From Hydrogenophilus thermoluteolus (GTDB lineage Bacteria > Pseudomonadota > Gammaproteobacteria > Burkholderiales > Rhodocyclaceae), in NCBI RefSeq assembly GCF_003574215.1, contig NZ_AP018558.1, forward strand, positions 468,001 to 532,000: a stretch of 64,000 bases of DNA, in the 5' to 3' direction. Shown here piece after piece: positions 1 through 8,492 of the stretch. Made by a program: the position numbers and the translations under genes. The notes under the pieces are model-generated. The model saw nothing but the letters and a program-made list of their open reading frames with translations, was not told the DNA's origin and made no database searches. Each line of letters opens with the position of its first letter. The first letter of the stretch is position 1.

Positions 1-558
1 GTGATGCAGTGGGTGCGCCACCGCCGTGCGCCGTGGTTTCTGGCGTTACTCGCTTTTGCCGAATCGTCTTTCTTTCCTATTCCTCCGGACGTGATGCTCG
101 CGCCGATGGCGATGGCGCAGCCGCAGCGGGCGTGGCGCTTGGCACTGTTGACAACGGTGACCTCGGTATTGGGCGGATTGTTCGGCTACGCGATCGGGTG
201 GGGGGCATTTGGCTTGATCGAGCCGTGGCTGCAAACCTCTCGCTATTGGGAGGCGTATCAGACGGCACACCGCTGGTTCGCGGAGTGGGGCGTCTGGGCG
301 GTCTTCATCGCAGGGTTTTCGCCGATTCCTTATAAAGTTTTTACGATCGCCGCCGGGGTGCTGCAGATGGCGCTCATGCCGTTCACGATCGCGTCGTTCG
401 TGGGCCGCGGGGCGCGCTTTTTCCTCGTTGCCGGGCTCATGGCGTGGGGCGGTCCCCGTTTGGAGGCGACGCTGCACCGTTGGGTCGACCGCATCGGCTG
501 GGCAATGGTCGGGTTGGTCGCCGTCGGTCTCGGGTGGTGGTATTGGACGAAGGGGTGA
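1..558 (+). CDS. YqaA/DedA-like inner-membrane protein (possibly 5'-truncated)
   Basis: A 185-residue, strongly hydrophobic protein. The segment with AESSFFPIPPDV near residue 20, a later FSPIPYKVFTIAAG stretch and Gly/Arg-rich loops match the YqaA branch of the SNARE-associated/VTT (DedA-like) membrane family. I see about four or five membrane spans, the last one close to the C-terminus (WAMVGLVAVGLGWWYW). Relatives are integral inner-membrane proteins linked to lipid or proton-motive-force homeostasis, but the exact substrate is unknown. The frame opens at base 1 with GTG followed at once by ATG, so either could be the start or the gene could continue upstream of the window. No partner gene is visible on this side. 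Confidence 0.7.
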   Translation: MMQWVRHRRAPWFLALLAFAESSFFPIPPDVMLAPMAMAQPQRAWRLALLTTVTSVLGGLFGYAIGWGAFGLIEPWLQTSRYWEAYQTAHRWFAEWGVWAVFIAGFSPIPYKVFTIAAGVLQMALMPFTIASFVGRGARFFLVAGLMAWGGPRLEATLHRWVDRIGWAMVGLVAVGLGWWYWTKG

Positions 559-643
559 CCTGGGTCGGGAGGGTGCCTTGCCTCCGTTCCCGGTGAGGCT
601 TGGTGTGCGGGGGTGACACTGCGGCGCGGTGGATCTTTGCCAC

Positions 644-2554
644 CTATTGGCCTCGTAAGAAGAGGGCGTCCAGTGCGGCGAGCGGCAGTTCGATCCAAGT
701 GGGGCGCCCGTGGTTGCACTGGCCGCCCCGTTCGGTCGCTTCCAGATCGCGCAACAGCGCGTTCATCTCTTCTTGCGTGAGCGCGCGGTTTGCTCGCACT
801 GCGCCATGACAGGCTACGCGAGCAAGGAGCGCGTCCCGCCGCGCGGTGACCGCGTTGCTGGTGGGGGCATCGCGCAAGGTTTCGAGGAGTTCGGCAACGA
901 GCGCGGGGATTTCCCGCGGCGCGACGAATGGCGGATGGGTGCGCACGGCGATCGTCTCGGTATCGAGCAGCGATGCTTCGAGCCCCAGCTGTGCCAACGT
1001 GACGCGGTGTTCGGTGAAGGTGGCGAGCGCCGCGCCGTTCAGCCGAACGGGGACGGGGTGCAGGAGCGGTTGCGCGGGAAGCGCCGCTTCGTCGTAGTGA
1101 CGTTTCAGCCGTTCGTAGAGGATGCGTTCGTGTGCGGCGTGCATATCGACGAGCACGAGCCCGCGGCGGTTTTGCGCCAAAATGTAGATGCCATGCAGTT
1201 GCGCAAGCGCGTAACCCAGCGGGGGCTCCGTCGCAGACGGTTCGACGGGGGGCGGTGAGGGGGCTGCCACCTCAGGCGCCGCGTGCTCGTGCGCAGGGGC
1301 GAGCGGGGGAAGCGCGCCGGGCGGAGTCGTGGGTGCGGGGGTGGCGGTTTCCGATCGCGCGGTGTTTGCGTCTACAAAGGCGTGCGCGGCAAAAGCCAGG
1401 TAGCGGGCGTTGGCGCTGTCGCGCACGGTCGATGTGCCAAACGGCAGCCGTTGCTGGGCGGCCGGGGACGAAACGATGGCGCGGGTCGCGGGCGCTGTTG
1501 CGCGCTCCGTAGCAAGCGGAGGTTGCGTTTTACCAGCAGCTTCGGTGGTCTCGGTGCCGAGTGGCTGCGGGAATACCACCGTTGGTGCCAGCGCTTGCGC
1601 AATCGCACCGTTTACCAAGCGGAAGATGGCGTTGGGGTCGCGAAAGCGCACTTCGCTTTTTGCCGGATGGACATTGACGTCGACGAGTTCGGGCGCGACG
1701 GTGAGAAAGAGCACGTAGCTCGGTTGGCGGTGGCCGTGCAAGACATCGTGGTAGGCTTGGCGCACGGCTTGGGCGAGCAGCCGGTCGCGAACCGCTCGAC
1801 CATTCACGAAGAGGTATTGAAGCGCCTGGCGCGCGCTTTCCCGGGCGAAGCGGGGCTCGATCACCCAACCCAGGAGTTGCGCGGCGGGGGTTTCGGCGTG
1901 TGCCAAGCGCCATTCGGCGGGGTCAGTGTGAAAAAGCGCCAAAAAGCGGGCTTCAGCAGATTGGGGCGCAAGCCGCCACACCAGTTTGTCGTTGTGGGTG
2001 ACTTGCCAAGCGACCTGTGGGTGCGCAAGCGCCAGCCGCCGCGCGGCTTCGATCGCGTGGTGCGCTTCGGTCTGCGGCGTTTTCAAAAATTTGCGCCGCG
2101 CGGGGACCGTATCGAACAGGGCGCGGCAGTCCACCTCGGTCCCAGGAGCCATCGCATATGGAGTGAGCTCGCCACTGCGGGCATCGAGCTTCATGCCGTG
2201 CGGCGCTTCGCGGGGGCGGGACGCGATCGTGAGGTGGGTGACCGCTGCGATCGCCGCAAGCGCTTCGCCGCGAAACCCTTTGGTGGTGACGGAGAGGAGC
2301 GCCTTGAGCGAATCGATCTTGCTCGTAGCGTGGCGAGCTACCGCGAGCGGGAGTTCCGAAGCGGGAATCCCACAGCCGTCGTCACGGACGCAGACCCGTT
2401 CGATACCGCCCGCTTCGAGGTGGATCGCGATTTCGGTGGCGCCCGCGTCGAGGCTGTTTTCTGCGAGTTCTTTGACGATCGACGCCGGCCGTTCGACCAC
2501 TTCGCCTGCGGCGATCTGGTTGATGAGGGTGTCGGGCAGAAGCTGGATCGGCAT
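644..2554 (-). CDS. mutL: DNA mismatch repair protein MutL
   Basis: MutL couples MutS mismatch recognition to strand incision. The 636-residue protein starts at the ATG giving MPIQLLPDTLINQIAAGEV, the canonical N-terminus; the open frame runs further upstream but without homology. GHKL ATPase motifs are present: ELAENSLDAGAT, DDGCGIP and TKGFRGEAL. A Pro/Ala/Thr-rich linker joins them to the C-terminal dimerisation domain. That domain carries DMHAAHERILYE (the DQHA-x2-E-x4-E metal site with Met for Gln), ACHGAVRA and CNHGRPT, the three endonuclease motifs. This MutL is therefore predicted to nick DNA itself, as in bacteria lacking MutH. It is transcribed away from purN; the 57-bp gap between the two starts holds both promoters. 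Confidence 0.96.
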   Translation of the reverse strand: MPIQLLPDTLINQIAAGEVVERPASIVKELAENSLDAGATEIAIHLEAGGIERVCVRDDGCGIPASELPLAVARHATSKIDSLKALLSVTTKGFRGEALAAIAAVTHLTIASRPREAPHGMKLDARSGELTPYAMAPGTEVDCRALFDTVPARRKFLKTPQTEAHHAIEAARRLALAHPQVAWQVTHNDKLVWRLAPQSAEARFLALFHTDPAEWRLAHAETPAAQLLGWVIEPRFARESARQALQYLFVNGRAVRDRLLAQAVRQAYHDVLHGHRQPSYVLFLTVAPELVDVNVHPAKSEVRFRDPNAIFRLVNGAIAQALAPTVVFPQPLGTETTEAAGKTQPPLATERATAPATRAIVSSPAAQQRLPFGTSTVRDSANARYLAFAAHAFVDANTARSETATPAPTTPPGALPPLAPAHEHAAPEVAAPSPPPVEPSATEPPLGYALAQLHGIYILAQNRRGLVLVDMHAAHERILYERLKRHYDEAALPAQPLLHPVPVRLNGAALATFTEHRVTLAQLGLEASLLDTETIAVRTHPPFVAPREIPALVAELLETLRDAPTSNAVTARRDALLARVACHGAVRANRALTQEEMNALLRDLEATERGGQCNHGRPTWIELPLAALDALFLRGQ

Positions 2555-2611
2555 CGCCTGATTGTACGACAGGTGTACAATCGAGCGAAGCACGGACGAT
2601 GAGGAGCGGCA

Positions 2612-3283
2612 ATGGCTGCGGAGAAGCGCTTGGTGATCTTGATTTCGGGGCGGGGGAGCAACATGGAGGCGATCGTGCGGGCGCAGATTCCCGGCGCGAC
2701 GGTTGCTGCGGTGATCAGCAACCGGCCCGACGCCGCGGGGTTGCGCTTCGCACAACAGCATGGCATCGCCACCGAGGTGGTCGATCACAAGGCGTTCCCG
2801 ACGCGCGATGCGTTCGATAAGATGCTTGCCGAGCGCATCGACCACTATCGGCCCGATCTGGTGGTGCTCGCGGGGTTCATGCGCATTTTGGGCGAAGCGT
2901 TCGTTCGCCGCTACGAAGGGCGAATGATGAATATCCACCCGTCGCTCCTTCCAGCGTTTCCCGGCTTGCACACCCACGAGCGCGCGATTGCCGAAGGGTG
3001 TCGGGTGCATGGCGCAACGGTCCATTTCGTCACGCCGGCGCTCGATCATGGCCCGATCATCGTTCAAGCGGCGGTGCCGGTGTTGCCCGAGGATACGCCA
3101 GAGACGCTCGCCGCACGGGTGTTGCGCGAAGAGCACCGTATCTATCCGCAAGCGATCCGCTGGTTCGTCGAAGGTCGGATCTCGCTGACCCCGGAGGGAC
3201 GAGTCGTGGTGGCGCAGGCGCGCTTTCCCGACACCGCCTTGCATGTGCCAGCAACGACGGAACGCGAGGAAGCACACATATGA
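2612..3283 (+). CDS. purN: phosphoribosylglycinamide formyltransferase (GAR transformylase)
   Basis: PurN transfers a formyl group from 10-formyl-tetrahydrofolate to GAR in purine synthesis, in the cytoplasm. The 223-residue protein begins LVILISGRGSNMEAI, the phosphate-binding N-terminus. It contains the catalytic triad in family context: Asn in MMNIHPSLLPAFPG, the His two residues on, and Asp in ALDHGPIIV. Length is typical (200-220 residues). The stop overlaps the start of the DUF3108 gene as ATGA, so the two are translationally coupled. The next gene after that is an rRNA methyltransferase, which makes a small mixed housekeeping operon. Confidence 0.96.
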   Translation: MAAEKRLVILISGRGSNMEAIVRAQIPGATVAAVISNRPDAAGLRFAQQHGIATEVVDHKAFPTRDAFDKMLAERIDHYRPDLVVLAGFMRILGEAFVRRYEGRMMNIHPSLLPAFPGLHTHERAIAEGCRVHGATVHFVTPALDHGPIIVQAAVPVLPEDTPETLAARVLREEHRIYPQAIRWFVEGRISLTPEGRVVVAQARFPDTALHVPATTEREEAHI

Positions 3284-4011
3284 CGATCGGGTGGCGTGGG
3301 CATGGCCGGTGGGTGGCGCGTTTAGTGGCGCGGTTGGTGATGTTGCTCTGTGCGGTGGTCGCATTCGGAAATGCGGCACACGCGGCGTTCGTTCTGCCCA
3401 GCGAGGGGCGCGCCCAGTACGCGGTCAAGAAAGGGGGGATGACCCTGGGTATGGCGCAACTGGAATGGCACGTTGCGCCGGACGGCCGCTATCGCGTCGC
3501 CCTTTCGTCACAGACTACCGGGTTGGCTGCGCTCTTGAGTAACTATTCGGAAACCCGGGTGAGCGAAGGGCGCGTGGTGTCTGGGTGGTGGGTGCCCGAG
3601 CGGTCTTTGCGCGAGCGGCCAGGAAAGGACGATGAGGTGATCGCGCGTGCCGGGGACGCGGTCGTGGTTACCCGGAAAGGACGTACGCTGCGCTACGCAG
3701 CACCAGAGACGGCTCAGGATTTTTTGAGCCTTCTTTTGTCGTTACCCGCGCGCGCCGCAGCGGGAAAACCACACGGCAAGACGGTACTGCTTGGGGTCAA
3801 GCGCGCCAAAACCATCACCTACCGCGTCGCGGAAACGCAATCGGTGACGTTGCCGGACGGGCGGACGGTTCCTGGGTTGGCGTTCCAAGCTGAAACCGAA
3901 AATAAGGATTGGCAGGTGACCGTCGAGTGGCAGGTCGCACCGATCGTCCGTTTGGTGCGCCTGAACATTCACGGGGAAGAGGGTGATTTTGCCTATGAAC
4001 TTACGCGCTGA
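3280..4011 (+). CDS. DUF3108 family exported protein
   Basis: A 243-residue protein whose start is fixed by the ATGA overlap with purN. The N-terminus has arginines, then a hydrophobic stretch (LVMLLCAVVAFGNAAHA) ending in an AHA-A type signal peptidase site near residue 34, so it is probably periplasmic. The mature part (YAVKKGGMTLGMAQLEW, LSSQTTGLAALLSNYSE, FLSLLLSLP) matches the beta-rich DUF3108 family, commonly found in betaproteobacteria beside purN. Its biochemical role is not known; a lipid-binding or envelope role is only a guess. It overlaps the downstream methyltransferase start by 17 bases. Confidence 0.82.
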   Translation: MTIGWRGHGRWVARLVARLVMLLCAVVAFGNAAHAAFVLPSEGRAQYAVKKGGMTLGMAQLEWHVAPDGRYRVALSSQTTGLAALLSNYSETRVSEGRVVSGWWVPERSLRERPGKDDEVIARAGDAVVVTRKGRTLRYAAPETAQDFLSLLLSLPARAAAGKPHGKTVLLGVKRAKTITYRVAETQSVTLPDGRTVPGLAFQAETENKDWQVTVEWQVAPIVRLVRLNIHGEEGDFAYELTR

Positions 4012-5308
4012 ATGGCATCCGCAACGGGTGCAGGCCGTGGTTCAGGCGCTATCGGAAGCGCTGACCTTTGCGGCACCGGCAGACAAGGTGCTTTCGGCGT
4101 TTTTGCGCGCCTGGCCCCGGTTGGGGCAGCGCGATCGCGCATGGGTTGCCGAAACCTATTACGGCGTGATTCGCCACTATCGCCGCCTCACCGTCTGGGC
4201 CGAGAGTACCGCGCCGCGCCATCTCCTGCTGGCATGGTTGGTGGTGGGACGAGGCGTTTCGGTGGCGCAACTGGCGCCGCTCCTCCGGCGAGAAGAGGGG
4301 GAGTGGTTGGCGCAGCGCAAAGCGGCGATTGCGGGCTACGCCTGGCGTGACGCCGAACGGCTGAGCATGCCCGATTGGTTGTGGGCACGGCTCGTGACCG
4401 CGTATGGGGTGGAGGAAACGCAGCGCATCGCGTCGAGTATGCTCCAGCCAGCGCCGCTCGATCTGCGGGTCAACACCCTCAAAGCGAAGCGCAGCGACGT
4501 GATGGCTACGTTCATGGCCGAAGGGCTCGAGGCGCACGAAACGCCTTGGTCGCCGTGGGGCGTGCGCCTGGCTGAAAAGGTGGCCTTGCAACGCCATCCG
4601 TTGTACCGCGACGGTATCGTCGAGGTGCAGGACGAAGGGAGTCAGTTGGTCACCCGGTTGGTCGCACCCAAGCGGCGACAGACGGTGGTCGATTTCTGCG
4701 CGGGCGCCGGCGGCAAGACGCTGGTGTTGGCCGCGCTGATGGTCAATAGCGGCCAGATTTACGCGTGCGATGCGATCGCAAAGCGCCTCGCGGGTTTGCA
4801 TCCCCGTTTGGCGCGTGCAGGCGCAACGAACGTCCAACCGATGGCGATCGCCGATGAGCACGACCCAAAGCTTGCCCGGCTGGCAGGAAAAGCCGACCGC
4901 GTCTTGGTCGATGTGCCGTGCTCCGGGATCGGAACATTACGCCGTAATCCCGATTTCAAATGGCGCCAAACGGAAGCCACGGTGGCGGCGCTCACCGCGC
5001 AGCAAGCGAGCATCCTAGCGGCGGCGGCCCGGTTGGTGAAGCCAGGCGGGCGGCTGATCTATGTCACCTGTAGCATCCTGCCCGAAGAGAACGACCGCGT
5101 GGTGCAGACTTTTCTCGCGGCGCACCCTGCGTTCGCGCCGCTGCCATGGAACGAATTGACCGCGGATTGGCAGCACGGTACGCACGGCACCGCGTTCGTC
5201 AATGGCCCGTGTCCAACCGATGGTGTGCCCGAAGCGGTACGGCTTTTCCCCCATGTTCATGGTTGTGACGGCTTTTTCGCGGTGGTGCTCGAGCGCCGTT
5301 CCGTCTAG
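3995..5308 (+). CDS. RsmB/NOP-family rRNA cytosine-C5 methyltransferase
   Basis: SAM-dependent m5C methyltransferase, most likely acting on 16S rRNA. Of 437 residues, the N-terminal third is the NusB-like helical RNA-binding part. This is followed by the PUA-linker region (LDLRVNTLKAKR) and the Rossmann methyltransferase core with FCAGAGGKTL (SAM loop), VDVPCSGIGTLRRNPD and VTCSILPEEN. The two cysteines in PCSG and TCS are the paired catalytic residues of the RsmB/RsmF group. ATG 3995 gives MNLRAEWHP; an in-frame GTG at 3983 sits right against a GAAGAGG sequence, which is better spaced for the ATG. The gene overlaps the 3' end of the DUF3108 gene. It could be RsmB itself or the close paralogue common in betaproteobacteria. 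Confidence 0.88.
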   Translation: MNLRAEWHPQRVQAVVQALSEALTFAAPADKVLSAFLRAWPRLGQRDRAWVAETYYGVIRHYRRLTVWAESTAPRHLLLAWLVVGRGVSVAQLAPLLRREEGEWLAQRKAAIAGYAWRDAERLSMPDWLWARLVTAYGVEETQRIASSMLQPAPLDLRVNTLKAKRSDVMATFMAEGLEAHETPWSPWGVRLAEKVALQRHPLYRDGIVEVQDEGSQLVTRLVAPKRRQTVVDFCAGAGGKTLVLAALMVNSGQIYACDAIAKRLAGLHPRLARAGATNVQPMAIADEHDPKLARLAGKADRVLVDVPCSGIGTLRRNPDFKWRQTEATVAALTAQQASILAAAARLVKPGGRLIYVTCSILPEENDRVVQTFLAAHPAFAPLPWNELTADWQHGTHGTAFVNGPCPTDGVPEAVRLFPHVHGCDGFFAVVLERRSV

Positions 5309-5360
5309 AATAGACAAGGTTTCGAGCCATTCTTTTGTTGACACACAGAGGAGTAGTGTG

Positions 5361-6362
5361 ATGAGTGAGACCTTTACCGCATTGATGATTCGGGAAAACC
5401 CGGAAGGGGGGGTGCGCGCCGCGTTGGAGTCGGTGCCGTTTTCAATGCTCGACCCCGGTGAGGTGCTCATTCGGGTTCACTATTCGAGCATCAACTACAA
5501 GGATGCGTTGGCGGCAACCGGTAAAGGGAAGATCATTCGGCGTTTTCCCTGTATCGGCGGGATCGATCTCGCCGGAACGGTGGTCGAGTCGAGCGACGAC
5601 CGTTTTCGGCCCGGTGATGCGGTGATCGCGACGAGCTACGACATCGGGGTGTCGCACCACGGGGGCTATGCCGAGTATGCCCGGATTCCCGCGAAGTGGA
5701 TCGTGCCGTTGCCTGCAGGCCTCGATCTCTTCGAAGCGATGGCGTTGGGTACCGCGGGCTACACCGCAGCACTGGCGGTCGAGCGGATGGAACACGAAGG
5801 TTTGAAGCCGGATGCGGGACCCGTGGTGGTGAGCGGCGCGTCGGGTGGTGTCGGGATGTTGGTGATCCAGATGCTGGCGGGCCGGGGGTATCACGTGGTT
5901 GCGCTCACGGGTAAACCCGAAGAGGCCGAGCAATTGAAAACGCTGGGGGCAGCGGAGGTGCTCGATCGCAACACGATCGATTTCGCGGCGACGCGGCCGC
6001 TCGAAAAAAGCCGCTGGGCGGGTGCGGTCGACAACGTCGGCGGCCCGATCCTCCACTGGATGTTGGCGACGATGAAACAGGCAGGTACGGTGGCGTCGAT
6101 CGGTAACGCCGCGTCGCCCAAGCTCGAAACCACGGTCTTCCCCTTCATCTTGCGCGGTGTGAGTCTCTTGGGGGTCGATTCGGCCTACACCGACTTCCCA
6201 TTGCGCGGTAAGGTGTGGGAGCGGTTGGCGACCGACCTCAAACCGAAACACCTCAAAGCGATCACGCGCGAAGTGCCGCTCACGGCGCTACCCAAGATTT
6301 TCGACGAATTCATTTCCGGGAAGGCGAAAGGACGCACGGTGGTTCGTATCGGTGATGAATGA
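5361..6362 (+). CDS. acuI: acrylyl-CoA reductase (NADPH), AcuI/YhdH type
   Basis: A 333-residue zinc-independent medium-chain dehydrogenase/reductase. Landmarks are SINYKDALAATGKGKI, the GGIDLAGTV segment, VVVSGASGGVGMLVIQ (NADPH Rossmann loop) and WAGAVDNVGGPILHWML, all typical of the YhdH/AcuI family. AcuI reduces toxic acrylyl-CoA to propionyl-CoA during 3-hydroxypropionate, acrylate or DMSP metabolism. The start is ATG 5361, preceded by AGAGGAG; frames extending upstream into rsmB have no homology. The gene lies 46 bp before prpE on the same strand, and both enzymes yield propionyl-CoA, which supports the assignment. Confidence 0.88.
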   Translation: MSETFTALMIRENPEGGVRAALESVPFSMLDPGEVLIRVHYSSINYKDALAATGKGKIIRRFPCIGGIDLAGTVVESSDDRFRPGDAVIATSYDIGVSHHGGYAEYARIPAKWIVPLPAGLDLFEAMALGTAGYTAALAVERMEHEGLKPDAGPVVVSGASGGVGMLVIQMLAGRGYHVVALTGKPEEAEQLKTLGAAEVLDRNTIDFAATRPLEKSRWAGAVDNVGGPILHWMLATMKQAGTVASIGNAASPKLETTVFPFILRGVSLLGVDSAYTDFPLRGKVWERLATDLKPKHLKAITREVPLTALPKIFDEFISGKAKGRTVVRIGDE

Positions 6363-6408
6363 TGCATAATTATGGCTAGTCTTGTTGTGCGTTCGAGGGA
6401 GGGAAGCC

Positions 6409-8304
6409 ATGGGGGCATACGAAGCGTTTTACCGCCGTTCGATCGAGGAACCCGACGCTTTTTGGGCGGAGGAGGCGAAGCGGATCTACTGGCACAAAGC
6501 GCCGGAAGTGATCTGCGACTATTCGCGGCCGCCGTTCGTCAAATGGTTCAAAGGGGGGGAGACCAACCTCTGCTACAACGCGGTCGATCGCCACGCCGCA
6601 GAGCGCCCGAACGACACGGCGCTGATCACCGTTTCCACGGAAACGAACGAAGAGAAGCGCTATACCTTCGCGGAACTACAGCGCGAGGTGGAGCGCATGG
6701 CTGCGATCTACCTCAGCCTGGGCGTTCGGAAAGGGGATCGGGTGCTCATCTACATGCCGATGATTCCCGAAGCGGCGTTTGCGATGCTCGCGGCGGTGCG
6801 CATCGGTGCGATCCATTCGGTGGTCTTCGGTGGTTTTGCGTCGGCGTCGCTCGCCACCCGCATCGACGACGCGCAACCGAAGATCATGGTCACAGCCGAC
6901 GCCGGAATGCGCAATGGCAAAGCGGTTCCCTATAAGCATCTGGTGGACGAGGCGTGTGCGTTGGCCAAAACGCCGCCCGAGAAGGTGGTGATCGTCGACC
7001 GTGGGCTCGACAAAGGGTTTCCGCGGATCGAAGGGCGCGACCTCGATTACGCGACCCTGCGCGCGCAGCATCTCGATGCTTCCGTGCCGGTGGCGTGGGT
7101 CGAATCGACCCATCCCAGCTACATTCTCTATACCTCCGGCACTACCGGTAAGCCCAAAGGGGTGCAGCGTGACACGGGCGGTTACGCGGTGGCGCTCGCG
7201 GCGTCGATGGACTACATCTTCTGCGGCAAAGCCGGCGAAACGATGTTCGCCACTTCCGACATCGGCTGGGTGGTCGGCCACAGTTACATCATCTACGGGC
7301 CGCTTCTGGCGGGCATGGCGACGATCCTGTACGAAGGGACACCGTTGCGCCCAGACCCGGGAATCTGGTGGCGGATGGTCGAGCAATACCGTGTCACTGT
7401 GATGTTCTCCGCCCCCACCGCGATTCGGGTGCTCAAAAAGCAGGATCCGAAGTATTTGAAATGTGCCGATCTCTCCAGCCTCAAGCATCTGTTCCTCGCT
7501 GGCGAGCCGCTCGATGAAACCACCCACCGCTGGATCCACGAAGCGCTGGGCAAGCCGGTGATCGACAACTACTGGCAAACCGAAACCGGTTGGCCGATGC
7601 TCGCGATCTGCCGCGGGATCGAAGAAAAGCCCATCAAGTACGGTTCGCCGGGGTTTCCGGTCTATGGCTACAACCTAAAGATCTTCCGCGAAGACGGCAC
7701 CGAGTGTGGGCCAAACGAGAAAGGAATTGTCGGTGTCTTGCCACCGCTGCCGCCGGGGTGTCTGAGTTCGGTGTGGGGAGACGAAGCGCGCTTCATCAGC
7801 TCCTACTTCAGCCTCTTCAAAGAGCCGCTCGTCTATTCGTCGGCCGATTGGGGCATCAAGGACGAAGCGGGTTACCACTTCATCCTGGGGCGCACCGACG
7901 ACGTGATCAACGTGGCGGGGCATCGTTTGGGAACGCGCGAAATCGAGGAGGCGGTGCAATCACATACCGCGATTGCCGAAGTGGCGGTAGTTGGCGTACA
8001 TGACGAAGTGAAGGGACAACTGCCGGTTGCGTTTGCGGTGGTCAAAGACCCGACGCTGGTGGAAACCACGCAAGCGCGACAGAAGCTCGAAGCGGAAGTG
8101 AAGCAAAAAGTGGACGAACTCTTGGGCGCGATTGCTCGACCGCACCGCGTCTATTTCGTCTCCGGTTTGCCCAAGACCCGCTCCGGCAAGATGTTGCGCC
8201 GTTCGATCCAAGCGCTCGCCGAAGGGCGCGATACCGGCGACCTCACGACGATCGAAGACCGTTCCGCGCTCGACCAGATTGCGGAAGCGCTCAAGACGCA
8301 GTGA
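6409..8304 (+). CDS. prpE: propionyl-CoA synthetase (propionate-CoA ligase)
   Basis: A 631-residue acyl-CoA synthetase of the AcsA/PrpE type, activating propionate with ATP and CoA. It has the adenylation P-loop YTSGTTGKPKGVQRDT, the acid-binding region DNYWQTETGWP, a hinge/C-terminal domain starting near ILGRTDDVINVAGHRLGT, and the C-terminal KTRSGKMLRR with the lysine that PrpE/Acs enzymes acetylate for regulation. The GVQRDTGGYAVAL segment is characteristic of PrpE rather than acetyl-CoA synthetase. Start ATG 6409 follows a GAGGGAGGG ribosome site. No methylcitrate-cycle genes (prpBCD) are adjacent. A strong terminator hairpin follows. Confidence 0.93.
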   Translation: MGAYEAFYRRSIEEPDAFWAEEAKRIYWHKAPEVICDYSRPPFVKWFKGGETNLCYNAVDRHAAERPNDTALITVSTETNEEKRYTFAELQREVERMAAIYLSLGVRKGDRVLIYMPMIPEAAFAMLAAVRIGAIHSVVFGGFASASLATRIDDAQPKIMVTADAGMRNGKAVPYKHLVDEACALAKTPPEKVVIVDRGLDKGFPRIEGRDLDYATLRAQHLDASVPVAWVESTHPSYILYTSGTTGKPKGVQRDTGGYAVALAASMDYIFCGKAGETMFATSDIGWVVGHSYIIYGPLLAGMATILYEGTPLRPDPGIWWRMVEQYRVTVMFSAPTAIRVLKKQDPKYLKCADLSSLKHLFLAGEPLDETTHRWIHEALGKPVIDNYWQTETGWPMLAICRGIEEKPIKYGSPGFPVYGYNLKIFREDGTECGPNEKGIVGVLPPLPPGCLSSVWGDEARFISSYFSLFKEPLVYSSADWGIKDEAGYHFILGRTDDVINVAGHRLGTREIEEAVQSHTAIAEVAVVGVHDEVKGQLPVAFAVVKDPTLVETTQARQKLEAEVKQKVDELLGAIARPHRVYFVSGLPKTRSGKMLRRSIQALAEGRDTGDLTTIEDRSALDQIAEALKTQ

Positions 8305-8346
8305 GCGGCGCGCGCTCGGCGCCGCGTTGAGTCGCGTCCGGTAACG

Positions 8347-8388
8347 CGCACCGCTTGGGGCTGAAGCCACAAGCGGTGCGTTCTTTTT
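8347..8388 (+). terminator. intrinsic terminator after prpE
   Basis: A perfect 11-bp stem (8347-8357 CGCACCGCTTG with 8370-8380 CAAGCGGTGCG) with a 12-base loop, followed by TTCTTTTT. It lies about 40 bases past the prpE stop and should end the acuI-prpE transcript before the argD promoter. Confidence 0.88.
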
Positions 8389-8411
8389 CGAGGGGGCGAT
8401 AAGCGGATCGG

Positions 8412-8440
8412 TTGGGTATTCGCGCTTGCCGCGCTAAAAT
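8412..8440 (+). promoter_or_regulatory. probable sigma70 promoter of argD-argF
   Basis: TTGGGT at 8412-8417 and TAAAAT at 8435-8440 are separated by exactly 17 bases, just downstream of the prpE terminator. Transcription would start near 8447, immediately before a hairpin in the leader. The -35 match is only partial. Confidence 0.55.
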
Positions 8441-8450
8441 GCCCGTTTTG

Positions 8451-8480
8451 GGGAACCCAGAGTTGGGGTTCCCTCTTTTC
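8451..8480 (+). promoter_or_regulatory. leader hairpin with U-rich tail in front of argD
   Basis: GGGAACCC (8451-8458) pairs perfectly with GGGTTCCC (8466-8473) around a 7-base loop, followed by TCTTTTC. It would form at the very 5' end of the argD transcript. It has the shape of an attenuator or a 5'-stabilising hairpin. No leader peptide is visible, so ribosome-coupled attenuation is not indicated. Confidence 0.5.
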
Positions 8481-8492
8481 GTTGGGGAAGGA

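Noticed and set aside
1283..2602. Long plus-strand open frame across mutL
   Set aside because: It is the complement of conserved mutL ATPase and linker codons, with no domain or ribosome site of its own.
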